DNA from: an uncultured bacterium
Lineage (GTDB): Bacteria; Bacillota; Clostridia; Lachnospirales; Lachnospiraceae
Reading direction: 5' to 3'
NCBI GenBank assembly: GCA_937916345.1
Contig: CALFUE010000138.1
Span: 1-8,518, forward strand
Length of the DNA: 8,518 bases
Part shown: positions 1-7,248 of the stretch, one piece after another
Numbering within the stretch: the first letter of the stretch is position 1
Layout: each line of letters starts with the position of its first letter
Notes under the pieces: generated by a model
Seen by the model: the letters and a program-made list of their open reading frames with translations, nothing else
What the model was told of the DNA's origin: nothing
Database searches by the model: none
Position numbers and translations under genes: made by a program

Positions 1-66
1 GATGGAAACTTCATTTTCCGAAATGAAATCCACCGTCTTTGAATAATCGAAGCTTATTTTGTCCAT
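1..66 (-). CDS. pgi: Glucose-6-phosphate isomerase, N-terminal fragment (runs off the left edge)
   Basis: Only the first 22 codons are inside the window, starting at the ATG at 66-64 with a strong GGGAGG site eight bases upstream. The peptide begins MDKISFDYSKTVDFISEN. I recognise this as the conserved N-terminus of clostridial glucose-6-phosphate isomerase, which typically starts with an FDYSK...FIS-E block. The enzyme interconverts glucose-6-phosphate and fructose-6-phosphate in the cytoplasm, in glycolysis and gluconeogenesis. Its first 56 bases overlap, in another frame, the 3' end of the DUF6382 gene. There is no room for a terminator between them, so pgi may be co-transcribed with the tad operon or use a promoter inside the upstream gene. 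The assignment rests on a short peptide, so extending the sequence leftwards would settle it. Confidence 0.72.
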   Translation of the reverse strand, partial: MDKISFDYSKTVDFISENEVSI

Positions 67-811
67 TGATTTTGCCTCCCTTTTTGATAAAATCAAATAT
101 TTTGTCTATACTATCATAAAAGGTCTCTTTTTTCAAGGAAAACCCACGGACATCATTGTTTACGGCAGGCTCTTTCTCAAATACGGGAAATACCTTTTCA
201 GTCTTTTCTATTGTCACCGGTTCTTCTTCTCTGACTCTCCTTTCCGGCCGAAACAGGCCTTTCTTAACACTTGTTATCTCACTCCATATATCGCCGGAGC
301 TCTCCGAAACTCTCTGGTAAAAGCCATAGGCGTAAGCGACCGCGATCTCATCCTGATGATCCGCCAGACCAATCAGTTTTTCCGCCAAGGCGCTCAGCTC
401 CCCGCGCACGTTGCCGCGATGGTCGGGCTCGTAGCAAAAAAAGGCCTGCGTAGCCTCATCATTCAGATAGATCATCTCATAGTCCAGCACCAGATGATCT
501 TCTTCCATATAATATTTGAGCATCGTCTCATGCAATCGCTCAAGAGATGTGAACAATACGCTCATGAGCTGACCGGAGAGAGAGGTATTTTTCACATGAT
601 CTGAGAGTTTCCTCATTCCGGTCACATTGTACCAATAAGTGATGGCGTCATCCATGGGCATAATCTTTACCGGTATCAGCCCGTCTATACTACGCCCTGC
701 CCACATCCGTTCCGCGATGAGCCTGTCGGCATCATTCGGATGCTCATCCGCTATCAGTATCAGATAGCTGTATTTCATGTTTTCCCTGTGATCAACTCTG
801 TAATCTGTCAT
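11..811 (-). CDS. DUF6382-type protein lacking an FHA domain, last gene of the tad operon
   Basis: This 266-residue soluble protein has no signal peptide or clear membrane segment. Residues 1 to about 185 look like the DUF6382 family: an N-terminal YLIL strand, a WYNVTG segment near 60-65, a helical LFTSLERL stretch near 86-93, and LVLDYEMIYLND followed by FFCYEPDH near 107-131. From memory, family members in clostridial Tad loci usually continue into a C-terminal FHA phosphopeptide-binding domain; none is present here. Residues 186-266 are a charged linker. The final 18 or so residues are simply the out-of-frame reading of the pgi start, which suggests a shortened gene. The start ATG at 811 lies 25 bases after the small pseudopilin gene. 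An internal ATG at codon 12, preceded by AGGGA, is an alternative. The function is unknown; a regulatory or scaffold role in Tad assembly is inferred from location. Confidence 0.8.
   Translation of the reverse strand: MTDYRVDHRENMKYSYLILIADEHPNDADRLIAERMWAGRSIDGLIPVKIMPMDDAITYWYNVTGMRKLSDHVKNTSLSGQLMSVLFTSLERLHETMLKYYMEEDHLVLDYEMIYLNDEATQAFFCYEPDHRGNVRGELSALAEKLIGLADHQDEIAVAYAYGFYQRVSESSGDIWSEITSVKKGLFRPERRVREEEPVTIEKTEKVFPVFEKEPAVNNDVRGFSLKKETFYDSIDKIFDFIKKGGKINGQNKLRLFKDGGFHFGK
75..80 (-). promoter_or_regulatory. Ribosome binding site of pgi
   Basis: GGGAGG on the minus strand lies eight bases before the ATG at 66. It sits inside the coding sequence of the preceding DUF6382 gene. It is the main evidence that a new reading frame starts here, because that frame was otherwise hidden by the longer overlapping one. 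Confidence 0.75.
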
Positions 812-836
812 ATCATTTCTCGCTCCCGCCCGTATC

Positions 837-1070
837 TTAATCTTCTCCTCCGGCTCCGAATACGGCCTCCTTTACGCCTGACGCTATGCGCAGTCCGGCG
901 ATGAGCTCACATGCGTTGAACTCTGTGACTTCACTCACTCTTTCCACCGCCGCCACAAGCTCCTGATGGAGCTCCACGCCGAGACTTACCGTATGAGCCA
1001 TTGAAAATAATATCAGTGGCAGCACCAAAGCTGCCTCTATCGTAAACGATCCCTTCATATAAAATCCCAT
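837..1070 (-). CDS. Small TadE-like pseudopilin
   Basis: This short protein of 77 residues (73 if it starts at the second ATG) has a classic class III prepilin-like N-terminus. It reads MKG followed by SFTIEAALVLPLILF: a Gly at the probable cleavage site, a Glu at +5, and a hydrophobic helix with the Pro found in TadE proteins. About 45 polar residues follow, predicted to lie outside. It is probably processed by the adjacent prepilin peptidase and acts as a minor pilin or pseudopilin of the Tad fibre. Two starts are possible. ATG 1070 has a GGAG site eight bases upstream. ATG 1058 overlaps the peptidase stop as ATGA, the usual arrangement for translational coupling, and gives the more typical MKGSF start. 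It is shorter than most TadE proteins, which run to about 130 or more residues. Confidence 0.8.
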   Translation of the reverse strand: MGFYMKGSFTIEAALVLPLILFSMAHTVSLGVELHQELVAAVERVSEVTEFNACELIAGLRIASGVKEAVFGAGGED

Positions 1071-1522
1071 CCAAAGCTCTCCGCCGCAAACACCGCGCTT
1101 AACACGACGGAGGCCGCCAGCAGAAAGGGGACAAAGGGTATCTCCTTTTTTCTGTCAACCTTCACTATTATTAGAAGGAAGAGACCTACCAGAGCTGACA
1201 GCACGAGAGCCAGTAGAAATATTCCCAGATTTCTTTCAAAGCCCAATACGATCCCCGTGACAATAAGCACAGCGCCGTCTCCAACTCCCACCGCGCCCCT
1301 CGATACATACGAGAGGAGTATCATAAATACGCCTATTGCCGATCCGGACAGGATGCTCCCTACCGTGGAGGTGTCAAAATTCAAAAGCCTGTATATGATG
1401 CCTCCTATCATAGCTACCGCAATCAGCCGACGTGTGATGCTCTTTTTTCTGATGTCCTCGATTGCCGCGACAGTCAGAAATCCTGTCACGGCAATGCTCT
1501 CAATAACACTTGCTGCAGGCAT
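1055..1522 (-). CDS. tadV: Prepilin peptidase, TadV/CpaA type
   Basis: This 155-residue polytopic membrane aspartic protease cleaves the leader peptides of the Flp pilin and TadE-like pseudopilins at the cytoplasmic face. The two catalytic aspartates are visible: Asp23 in the IEDIRKKSI segment after the first membrane helix, and Asp82 in the GVGD motif at 79-82. An IPFVPFLLAA segment at 128-137 is also typical of this family. The N-terminal zinc and methyltransferase domain of PilD-type enzymes is absent, as expected for TadV/CpaA (A24 family). The start is ATG 1522, which lies inside the last codons of the TadE-like gene (23-base overlap). A GGAGGT about a dozen bases upstream, or AGGGA seven bases upstream, could serve as ribosome binding site. 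The stop overlaps the next gene. Confidence 0.9.
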   Translation of the reverse strand: MPAASVIESIAVTGFLTVAAIEDIRKKSITRRLIAVAMIGGIIYRLLNFDTSTVGSILSGSAIGVFMILLSYVSRGAVGVGDGAVLIVTGIVLGFERNLGIFLLALVLSALVGLFLLIIVKVDRKKEIPFVPFLLAASVVLSAVFAAESFGWDFI

Positions 1523-2249
1523 GTCTGTTCCCTACCTCCGATAATCTGACCATATATATGGTTCTCTTTAATCCGCTGCACAGCAGCGATTTGTGATATA
1601 CCTCACCGTAGTCCGTCACAAAGCAGTTGCCAGTATTTTTGCTGCCGCAGACCTCGCAGGGGTAATATATGTGACCGTCCTTGTTCCTCAAAGCCCCAAC
1701 ATAGAACTGCTCTACACTCCTGATGGACAGATCCAGATAATGGCAGGATGTGCTGGAATGATATGCCGATCCGGTGGGTGTGACATACACCCACTCTGAA
1801 TCCTCATCCTCCTTCCCGAAATCCTTATCCCCGATCCACTTCCTGCTGACCGCTGTCTGCGATATGCGATAATACTGCGAGCCAAAGACAGTCAGGGGTA
1901 CATTCATATCATAAAAGGCGCAGAGCTCTATGTCATTTTCATCCAGCTTTGAGGTTATCAGGGAAATGCCGTTTGCCCCGAGCGCTATATACTGAAAGGG
2001 GCAGTCATACTCCTTCAGCTTCTCCTTGAAGAGCAACGTGGCCTCCCCCAGCTCAGTCAATCCCTCATCGCTTCCCTCCTTGTCTTCATAAGCTCCGGCA
2101 GCCATAAACCGCGCCGTATAGGACAGCGCTTCCTCCACCGCCATCTCCGTCTGCATGACGCGGAAGTGAAACAGGATAAATACCATAAAACATATAAACA
2201 GAGGAAGCTCCACCATTGTCTCTATCAGAAACGACGCCTTAAGTCCCAC
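1500..2249 (-). CDS. TadE-like pseudopilin with two C-terminal Cys/His repeats
   Basis: This 249-residue protein starts at GTG 2249, with AAGGGGG six bases upstream and an 11-base overlap with the DUF5702-like gene. The N-terminus (MGLKA then SFLIETMVELPLF) is the TadE leader plus hydrophobic helix, with Glu at +5 of the likely cleavage site but Ala rather than Gly before it. Residues 35-150 are a polar outside domain. Residues 153-249 contain two tandem copies of a module of the form (Y/F)VTxxGxxYHxxxxCxxLxxxIxxV, each followed by CxxC. They use His164, Cys169, Cys198 and Cys201, then His219, Cys224, Cys245 and Cys248. From memory, similar YHxxxC...PCxxC modules occur singly at the C-terminus of varied secreted and nuclease proteins and look metal-binding. 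A role as a surface-exposed minor subunit is inferred. Confidence 0.85.
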   Translation of the reverse strand: MGLKASFLIETMVELPLFICFMVFILFHFRVMQTEMAVEEALSYTARFMAAGAYEDKEGSDEGLTELGEATLLFKEKLKEYDCPFQYIALGANGISLITSKLDENDIELCAFYDMNVPLTVFGSQYYRISQTAVSRKWIGDKDFGKEDEDSEWVYVTPTGSAYHSSTSCHYLDLSIRSVEQFYVGALRNKDGHIYYPCEVCGSKNTGNCFVTDYGEVYHKSLLCSGLKRTIYMVRLSEVGNRHACSKCY

Positions 2250-3762
2250 CCTTTGCCCCCTTGTAATGATATTCGGTATCTATATGAAAACTCCCGTAAT
2301 CCGTATCACCGTACAGATATGGCACAAAGGAGAGAAACAGCTGGTCTCCCTTGTATTCCAGCTCAGCTTTTGCGGCTATCAGACAGTTGTCGATCCGAAA
2401 ATTCTCATGTCCCTCCACTCGTCTGTAATTTGCCTCTATTATTTCCAGCACCCTGAAGGCATTGGTATTAACATTTCCCAGATAGATCAGCTTTTCCAGG
2501 TATGCCCTGTAATCGTCGCCCTCCGGCGCGTCCTCGCTCATAAGTCCGCCTGTCACCGCCTCTGCAATGCTGTCTATATCACTGGTCCAGGTAAGTGAGG
2601 TTTTCATCCAGTCGATCCTCCTGCCGGCAAGGAGCGCCCTGATATCCATCACACTCTCGACAAATGCCCATGCCGCCAGCAGAGCCTGCTGCAGTATGAC
2701 TGCCCCTGCCTCTCCCACTCCGGTGGGCGCCAGGATCGAGGCCGCCAGAGCCAGACATGAGCGCCTCTTGACCGTATCCGACTGAAGATACAGGAAATTC
2801 GCGCCCTCCCTTATCAGCATCAGCTCTGTCACCACACTCATCAGATTGTCTCTGTCAGACATATTGCCGCCCATGATATACTCGATTTCATAGTCAAGGG
2901 CATGGGAGATATCCGACTCATCCTCTCCGTCCGAATAGCAGCGCAGATGTGTGTTGATATACTGATCAAAAAAGACTATATTGAGCAGATTATCCTCATA
3001 TACGTCCTCCATGGTTCCGCTGTTTATCTCACGCTTCTCCATGGTTTCGCTCACTTTTAATTCCTTGGCGGAAAGGGTTTTTCCCTTCGGCAGCACAAGT
3101 GTCAGGATATCCTTTGTCATGATCTCCTTTACGGTATCAACAGGATTATCCACGGTTTCCTCAGGCTCGTCGCCGTCGTACTCATACTCGTACTCCTCAT
3201 CATCATCTTCTCTCTTTTCACGGATAAGCTCATCCACCTCGCCGGTGGATTCATCAATGATAGTTTCCATATCGGAAATATCGGATATACTGTTCCTCTG
3301 TCCGGTCAGCCTCTCATACAACTCCCCGGCGCTATCCATTCCTATCATAAATCTGTTCTGTTCGCAGACCATCCGAAGAAACGCCTCTCCACCATAATCA
3401 CTCGCCAGCAGAAAATCCGTGATATCGGCGCCCAAAGCCTTCATCCGGTAAAAATTCACTCCATCCTTGAACAGAGTCGCATCCGTCGGATCCAGATTTC
3501 TGGCGGAGTAATCCTGCAGCACCCCATCCAGACCGGATATGGACAGCCCCTCTCCCCCGAAAGAGGCGTCCAGCAGAAAAATATCGTAGTTGTTAAAGAT
3601 CCAGTCCGAATACCGCGAAAACAGCGACTCCATAGCGGAGTCCGCAGTGAGCCTCGACAGTCCCTTCATCCCATGGACCCTTCCCGACTCAAGCAGTGTA
3701 AACAAAAGTGCCGCGATGATCATGAGCGTGAGACTCATAAACACCGTAATGGAGCCCTTCAT
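2239..3762 (-). CDS. TadG-like/DUF5702-type Tad locus protein
   Basis: This 507-residue protein begins MKGSITVFMSLTLMIIAALL then FTLLESGR. It has a Lys-Gly leader and one hydrophobic helix ending in Glu-Ser-Gly-Arg, the N-terminus typical of the DUF5702 proteins of clostridial Tad loci. The rest is a large, mostly hydrophilic domain predicted to be outside the membrane. It contains an NNYDIFLLD segment at 57-65, a very acidic Glu/Asp/Tyr-rich low-complexity stretch near 183-202, and a helical Ala-rich part near 337-382. Unlike TadE proteins it has Phe rather than Glu at +5. I chose ATG 3762, eight bases after the pilin stop, because it gives the conserved MKGSIT start. The frame is open further upstream to a TTG at 3810 and an ATG at 3792, but neither has a ribosome binding site. 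It is likely a minor structural or tip component; the function is not established. Confidence 0.85.
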   Translation of the reverse strand: MKGSITVFMSLTLMIIAALLFTLLESGRVHGMKGLSRLTADSAMESLFSRYSDWIFNNYDIFLLDASFGGEGLSISGLDGVLQDYSARNLDPTDATLFKDGVNFYRMKALGADITDFLLASDYGGEAFLRMVCEQNRFMIGMDSAGELYERLTGQRNSISDISDMETIIDESTGEVDELIREKREDDDEEYEYEYDGDEPEETVDNPVDTVKEIMTKDILTLVLPKGKTLSAKELKVSETMEKREINSGTMEDVYEDNLLNIVFFDQYINTHLRCYSDGEDESDISHALDYEIEYIMGGNMSDRDNLMSVVTELMLIREGANFLYLQSDTVKRRSCLALAASILAPTGVGEAGAVILQQALLAAWAFVESVMDIRALLAGRRIDWMKTSLTWTSDIDSIAEAVTGGLMSEDAPEGDDYRAYLEKLIYLGNVNTNAFRVLEIIEANYRRVEGHENFRIDNCLIAAKAELEYKGDQLFLSFVPYLYGDTDYGSFHIDTEYHYKGAKGGT

Positions 3763-3769
3763 CCGGCAT

Positions 3770-3988
3770 CTAGCCGCTGACAGAATCAACATTTGATTTG
3801 ATGGTCTCAAAAATGCCGTTTACAATATCTGATATCTGGTTCTTGAATATCAGGACGAGCCCCACAAGAACCACTATGATCAATACTACCTCCACAGTTC
3901 CCATTCCATCCTCCTCGGACAGAAATAATGCTACCCTCTCCTTTACGATTCTTATCTTTTCACTGATAAAATCTATGATCTTTCTCAT
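3770..3988 (-). CDS. flp: Flp-type pilin
   Basis: This small prepilin of 72 residues has a 28-residue charged leader, then Gly28 followed by MGTVEVVLIIVVLVGLVLIF. This matches the G/xxxxE processing site with Glu33 at +5 and the single hydrophobic helix that packs in the fibre core. Twenty or so polar residues follow, with no globular domain, as in Flp pilins. It has Val in place of the Tyr of the classic Glu-Tyr pair. It is the most likely major subunit of the fibre. ATG 3988 has an AAAGGGGAA site five bases upstream; the TTG codon just before it is in frame but badly placed for that site. A 35-base gap separates it from tadC, with no promoter or terminator that I could recognise. Confidence 0.88.
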   Translation of the reverse strand: MRKIIDFISEKIRIVKERVALFLSEEDGMGTVEVVLIIVVLVGLVLIFKNQISDIVNGIFETIKSNVDSVSG

Positions 3989-4023
3989 CAATTCCCCTTT
4001 CTTTTTCGCTTTATCTTAAACCC

Positions 4024-5316
4024 CTATATCTTCATGCCTGTCATTGCTGGCACCACAATAACTACGATCACTACCAGCAAGTAGAGCACCATGGGCAGCA
4101 GCGTCTTGGTCTGTGCCTCTTCGCCCTTGACCTTTGTCAGGTTCCTCTGCTGCTCGTAAGCCGCTTCGGTCTCCTTTTCCAGCTTTTCACAGAGACCCGC
4201 GTTCCCCTTTCGAAGGCTCTGGACTATGAGAGACACCAGCTTTCGATAGCTCCCCAGCCCGACTCTCACCCCAAACTCCTCATAGGCGGCTTTTTCCCCC
4301 ATGCCGTCGGAGATATGTCTGTAGGTAAAGAGCATTTCCTCATACACTGCGGATTCCTCCCCGCCTCTCTCCTTCTTTTTCAAATACATGCGGACTATCC
4401 TCTCCCACGCTCCGAATACGGTCATTCCGGATCCCAATAGAAGGGAAAGTGTGGAGACCATGGCAGGATAACCAAATGCCAGCTCCTCATCCCTGAGCTT
4501 TTTTTGTCTCTCGGCTTCCTTCTTCCTCGCAAAAAACAACGCCCCCGCCGCGATGCACCCAAATATAAGTATTGAGTAGTCAGTCTCTTTTTTCTGCTCA
4601 CTCCACCGCACCCTTCTTCCGTCGATCTCCTCCGGAAGAGCCAGAAAATCCGAATTCTTTTCGTTTTCTTCATCGATGACGCCGCTTAAGCCCTTCAGCG
4701 CCTTGTCCTCCGCAGACAGCTCCCTCGGAAATACCATTGCGTAAAAGGTGTGTACCGCCTCACTTCCCTGATACTTAAAGGTCACATCTGTCTCAAGTAC
4801 AGTACCCTCATCTGTCACATTCTCATCCTTTATCTCCCCCGCAGATGAGACAATATTACTTGGATTAAAGGTATAGACGGCGCGTACGGTTCCATTCACC
4901 ACATATTCCGGCAAACTTACCCTGCCGCTGATATGCTCAAGAGACTCGTTTTCTCCCAAAAAACGCTCCTCTGCCTCTCCGGCTGCCTGATCGAACACGA
5001 GATCCAATTCCTCTGCGGTATAACCTCTCGCCTTCACCTCCACCTCATATTCACCGTCATAGATGCCATCTACCGACAGGTGCAGCAGCTCTTCGTGATC
5101 CTTTCCCCCGGGCTCTTCCCGGTAAATTCCTGACCTGCCACTCTCGTCTTTGGTCAATACGCCGCCGTCCCCGGTTGATAATTCCAGAGCTCCGCCTAAA
5201 CCTCCCGCGAGCATCAGTATCAGTATATATATCTTGAACTCCTCAAATTCAGGATGCTTTCTTAATAGTAAAAAAGCGGACAGACCCGCGACGAATACCG
5301 CAAAATACAGGAGCAT
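4024..5316 (-). CDS. tadC: TadC-like platform protein with large extracytoplasmic domain
   Basis: This 430-residue inner-platform protein anchors and couples the pilus ATPase. ATG 5316 is chosen because GGAGG lies six bases upstream and it overlaps the tadB stop as TGATG; the GTG one codon earlier is less well placed. Hydrophobic helices lie near residues 1-17, 28-45, 248-263 and 406-424. Residues 280-405 are the T2SSF (type II secretion F) domain, containing the typical YPAMVSTLSLLLGSGMT segment. Residues 46-247 form a roughly 200-residue hydrophilic insertion which, by the positive-inside rule and to keep the T2SSF domain cytoplasmic, should face outwards. Its second half (LPEYVVNG, then FNPSNIVSSAGEI, then alternating strands) resembles the pattern of atrophied bacterial Ig-like domains; that is inference only. 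Classical TadC lacks such an insertion. Confidence 0.87.
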   Translation of the reverse strand: MLLYFAVFVAGLSAFLLLRKHPEFEEFKIYILILMLAGGLGGALELSTGDGGVLTKDESGRSGIYREEPGGKDHEELLHLSVDGIYDGEYEVEVKARGYTAEELDLVFDQAAGEAEERFLGENESLEHISGRVSLPEYVVNGTVRAVYTFNPSNIVSSAGEIKDENVTDEGTVLETDVTFKYQGSEAVHTFYAMVFPRELSAEDKALKGLSGVIDEENEKNSDFLALPEEIDGRRVRWSEQKKETDYSILIFGCIAAGALFFARKKEAERQKKLRDEELAFGYPAMVSTLSLLLGSGMTVFGAWERIVRMYLKKKERGGEESAVYEEMLFTYRHISDGMGEKAAYEEFGVRVGLGSYRKLVSLIVQSLRKGNAGLCEKLEKETEAAYEQQRNLTKVKGEEAQTKTLLPMVLYLLVVIVVIVVPAMTGMKI

Positions 5317-6125
5317 CACATGCCTCCCACATTGAGCAGCTTCTCCGAGAGCAGAAAAGACGCTCCGTAAACGGCGAGAGCCACTGTCATGATCAGCACG
5401 CCGGGGACATTGTGGTACAGACAGTCAAAATATCCCGGGGTCGAAAATCTCACATATCCTATGATAAACATGGGCATAATGCTCATAATGAGACTCTCGT
5501 ACCTCCTGGAAGCCAGTTCCGTCCTGATGTCCTCCGCAAGCTCAAGCTTCCCGGAAATGGACTCCGCGCTCTTTTTTATCACCTTATCCAGCGATCCCCC
5601 GCTCTTTCTCGCAAATATAAATACCTGACAGAATGTCTCTATATCGTCACAGGCACTCCTGTCCGCAAAGTCTGATAATAATTCCTCCAACGCCACATTC
5701 ACGGAGAGCTTTGCGTTTATCACATAAAACTCCCTGAATATGGGTGAATCCTCTCCATGCAGCCTCTCCATCTCCGCCATTGCCTCCCTGAACGAATTTT
5801 CTATCGAATAGCCTGCCTGGAGCGATGCAGCTACAGACAATATCCCGTCCCGGAACTGATTTTCCAACCTCTGTCTTTCTCTGACGGAATACTCTTCTCT
5901 CTTCGCACGCGTCAAAAAGATATAGACGGGCACAGACAATATCATGAGAAAAAGCGAATCATAGAACAGTATCGCGATACCTGCCGAGACAGCTAAACTC
6001 AGCAGCGCGAACATCCCCTTTTCCTTCAATGAATAGCTATAATTTCTGTAATCCCGCAGATATAAGTTTTTCTGTATGGATGAGATCTGAACATTTTTCC
6101 CAGGCTCCGTAGATTTTGCCTTCAT
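5316..6125 (-). CDS. tadB: TadB-like platform protein (T2SSF domain)
   Basis: This 269-residue membrane protein pairs with TadC to form the platform that transmits ATPase motion to the growing fibre. It has an N-terminal cytoplasmic segment with a YRNYSYSLKEK motif (26-36), two hydrophobic stretches at about 38-72, and a cytoplasmic T2SSF domain from about 90 to 210 (FRDGILSVAASLQAGYSIENS). Two C-terminal helices lie near 211-226 and 241-260. ATG 6125 follows GGGAGG nine bases upstream and lies inside cpaF, so the two genes overlap by 89 bases. A second possible start, ATG 6014 after AAGGA, would remove the overlap but would also lose the YSYSLKE segment that I expect in clostridial TadB proteins. 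The stop overlaps the tadC start. Confidence 0.9.
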   Translation of the reverse strand: MKAKSTEPGKNVQISSIQKNLYLRDYRNYSYSLKEKGMFALLSLAVSAGIAILFYDSLFLMILSVPVYIFLTRAKREEYSVRERQRLENQFRDGILSVAASLQAGYSIENSFREAMAEMERLHGEDSPIFREFYVINAKLSVNVALEELLSDFADRSACDDIETFCQVFIFARKSGGSLDKVIKKSAESISGKLELAEDIRTELASRRYESLIMSIMPMFIIGYVRFSTPGYFDCLYHNVPGVLIMTVALAVYGASFLLSEKLLNVGGM

Positions 6126-7248
6126 ACTCCTTTTCCTCCCTGAAATGATAAAGATCATTCAATACTATCTCGCCATCTGATATGCCGTTTAACTCTGCCA
6201 CATCCAGTACCTTTCTGGTTCTGTCACGCAGTCTTCCCAGGTGCACCAGGATGTCTATCCCCGATGCGATCTGCGATCTGATGGCAGAGACCGGCAGATC
6301 ATGTGAGCCCATGAGAACCATGGTTTCCAGCCTGGCCAACATATCCCTGCAGGAATTCGCGTGGCCGGTGGAGAGACTGCCGTCGTGTCCGGTATTCATT
6401 GCCTGCAGCATATCAAGCGCCTCTTCCCCTCTGCATTCCCCGACGATAATGCGGTTCGGTCGCATTCTAAGGGCTGCCCTGATGAGGTCTCGTATGGTGA
6501 TCTGTGAGGTCGAGTCCCCAACTGCTGTCCTGGTCTCCAGGCGTACCAGATTCGGCTGTCTGTTCAGCTGTAACTCCGCCGAATCTTCAATAGTGATTAT
6601 CCTCTCTGTTGTGCTGATATATTCAGAAAGTGCATTTAGAAATGTGGTTTTTCCGGACCCCGTCCCGCCCGAGACAAATATATTGTAGCCGCTTATCACA
6701 GCGACCCGCAGGAAATCAGCGACTTCCTTCGACAGGGATCCGAAACCGATAAGATCATCCATTGTGATAGGATGTTTCGGGAATTTTCTGATCGTAACGG
6801 CTGATCCGTCGATCGAGACAGGGGATAACACTATATTAACTCTGGAGCCGTCTGACAGTCTCGTATCAACTATCGGATCTGACTCGTTCACCAGCTTATT
6901 TGAGGCGGCTGCTATCATCTGTATCACATCCTCCAACTTTTCCACATCCGAAAAGCTCTTGTCATAGCGATAAAGCCTTCCCTTTTTCTCGTAAAAGATG
7001 TCTCTGTACCCGTTTACCATAATCTCTGTCACGTCCCCGTCGTCGATCAAGTCCTGGAGTACATCCAGCTTCCTCAACGAGAAAAAGATCTCTCTTCTGA
7101 CTTTTGATCTCTCATTCAGCGGAAGCCGCGTGGATCCCTGACAGATCCTGTCATCTATCAGTTTTAGGACCTCCGCGTCGTCCATATCTCTGGAAAGATC
7201 CATTTCTTCTAAAACCTGTGATCTGATCTTTGCCGCGTATGCTTCCAA
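6037..7248 (-). CDS. cpaF: Tad pilus assembly ATPase CpaF/TadA
   Basis: This hexameric secretion ATPase (VirB11/PulE superfamily) powers fibre extrusion at the cytoplasmic face of the platform. The protein is 403 residues from TTG 7248. Counting from that start, the Walker A motif GGTGSGKT is at about 194-201, the acidic box IITIEDSAEL at about 217-226, the Walker B region RIIVGECRGEEA at about 266-277, and the His box MNTGHDGSLSTGHANS at about 284-299. The N-terminal domain includes the family segment DDGDVTEIMVNG. All catalytic motifs are intact. TTG 7248 is preferred because GGGAGGAG lies eight bases upstream; the longer frame from GTG 7269 has no ribosome binding site and its codons span that site. 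The C-terminal KLISAGLQKL is normal for the family even though it overlaps tadB. Confidence 0.95.
   Translation of the reverse strand: MEAYAAKIRSQVLEEMDLSRDMDDAEVLKLIDDRICQGSTRLPLNERSKVRREIFFSLRKLDVLQDLIDDGDVTEIMVNGYRDIFYEKKGRLYRYDKSFSDVEKLEDVIQMIAAASNKLVNESDPIVDTRLSDGSRVNIVLSPVSIDGSAVTIRKFPKHPITMDDLIGFGSLSKEVADFLRVAVISGYNIFVSGGTGSGKTTFLNALSEYISTTERIITIEDSAELQLNRQPNLVRLETRTAVGDSTSQITIRDLIRAALRMRPNRIIVGECRGEEALDMLQAMNTGHDGSLSTGHANSCRDMLARLETMVLMGSHDLPVSAIRSQIASGIDILVHLGRLRDRTRKVLDVAELNGISDGEIVLNDLYHFREEKEYEGKIYGAWEKCSDLIHTEKLISAGLQKL

Noticed and set aside
59..604. 181-codon plus-strand open frame
   Set aside because: It lies opposite the well-supported DUF6382 gene and has no ribosome binding site or family resemblance.
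2981..3397. Plus-strand open frame with a Ser/Tyr-rich stretch
   Set aside because: It is the mirror of the acidic Glu/Asp/Tyr region of the DUF5702-like gene, with no ribosome binding site and no recognisable domain.
3763..3810. Upstream extension of the DUF5702-like gene to TTG 3810
   Set aside because: It would overlap the pilin gene, lacks a ribosome binding site, and buries the conserved MKGSIT start.
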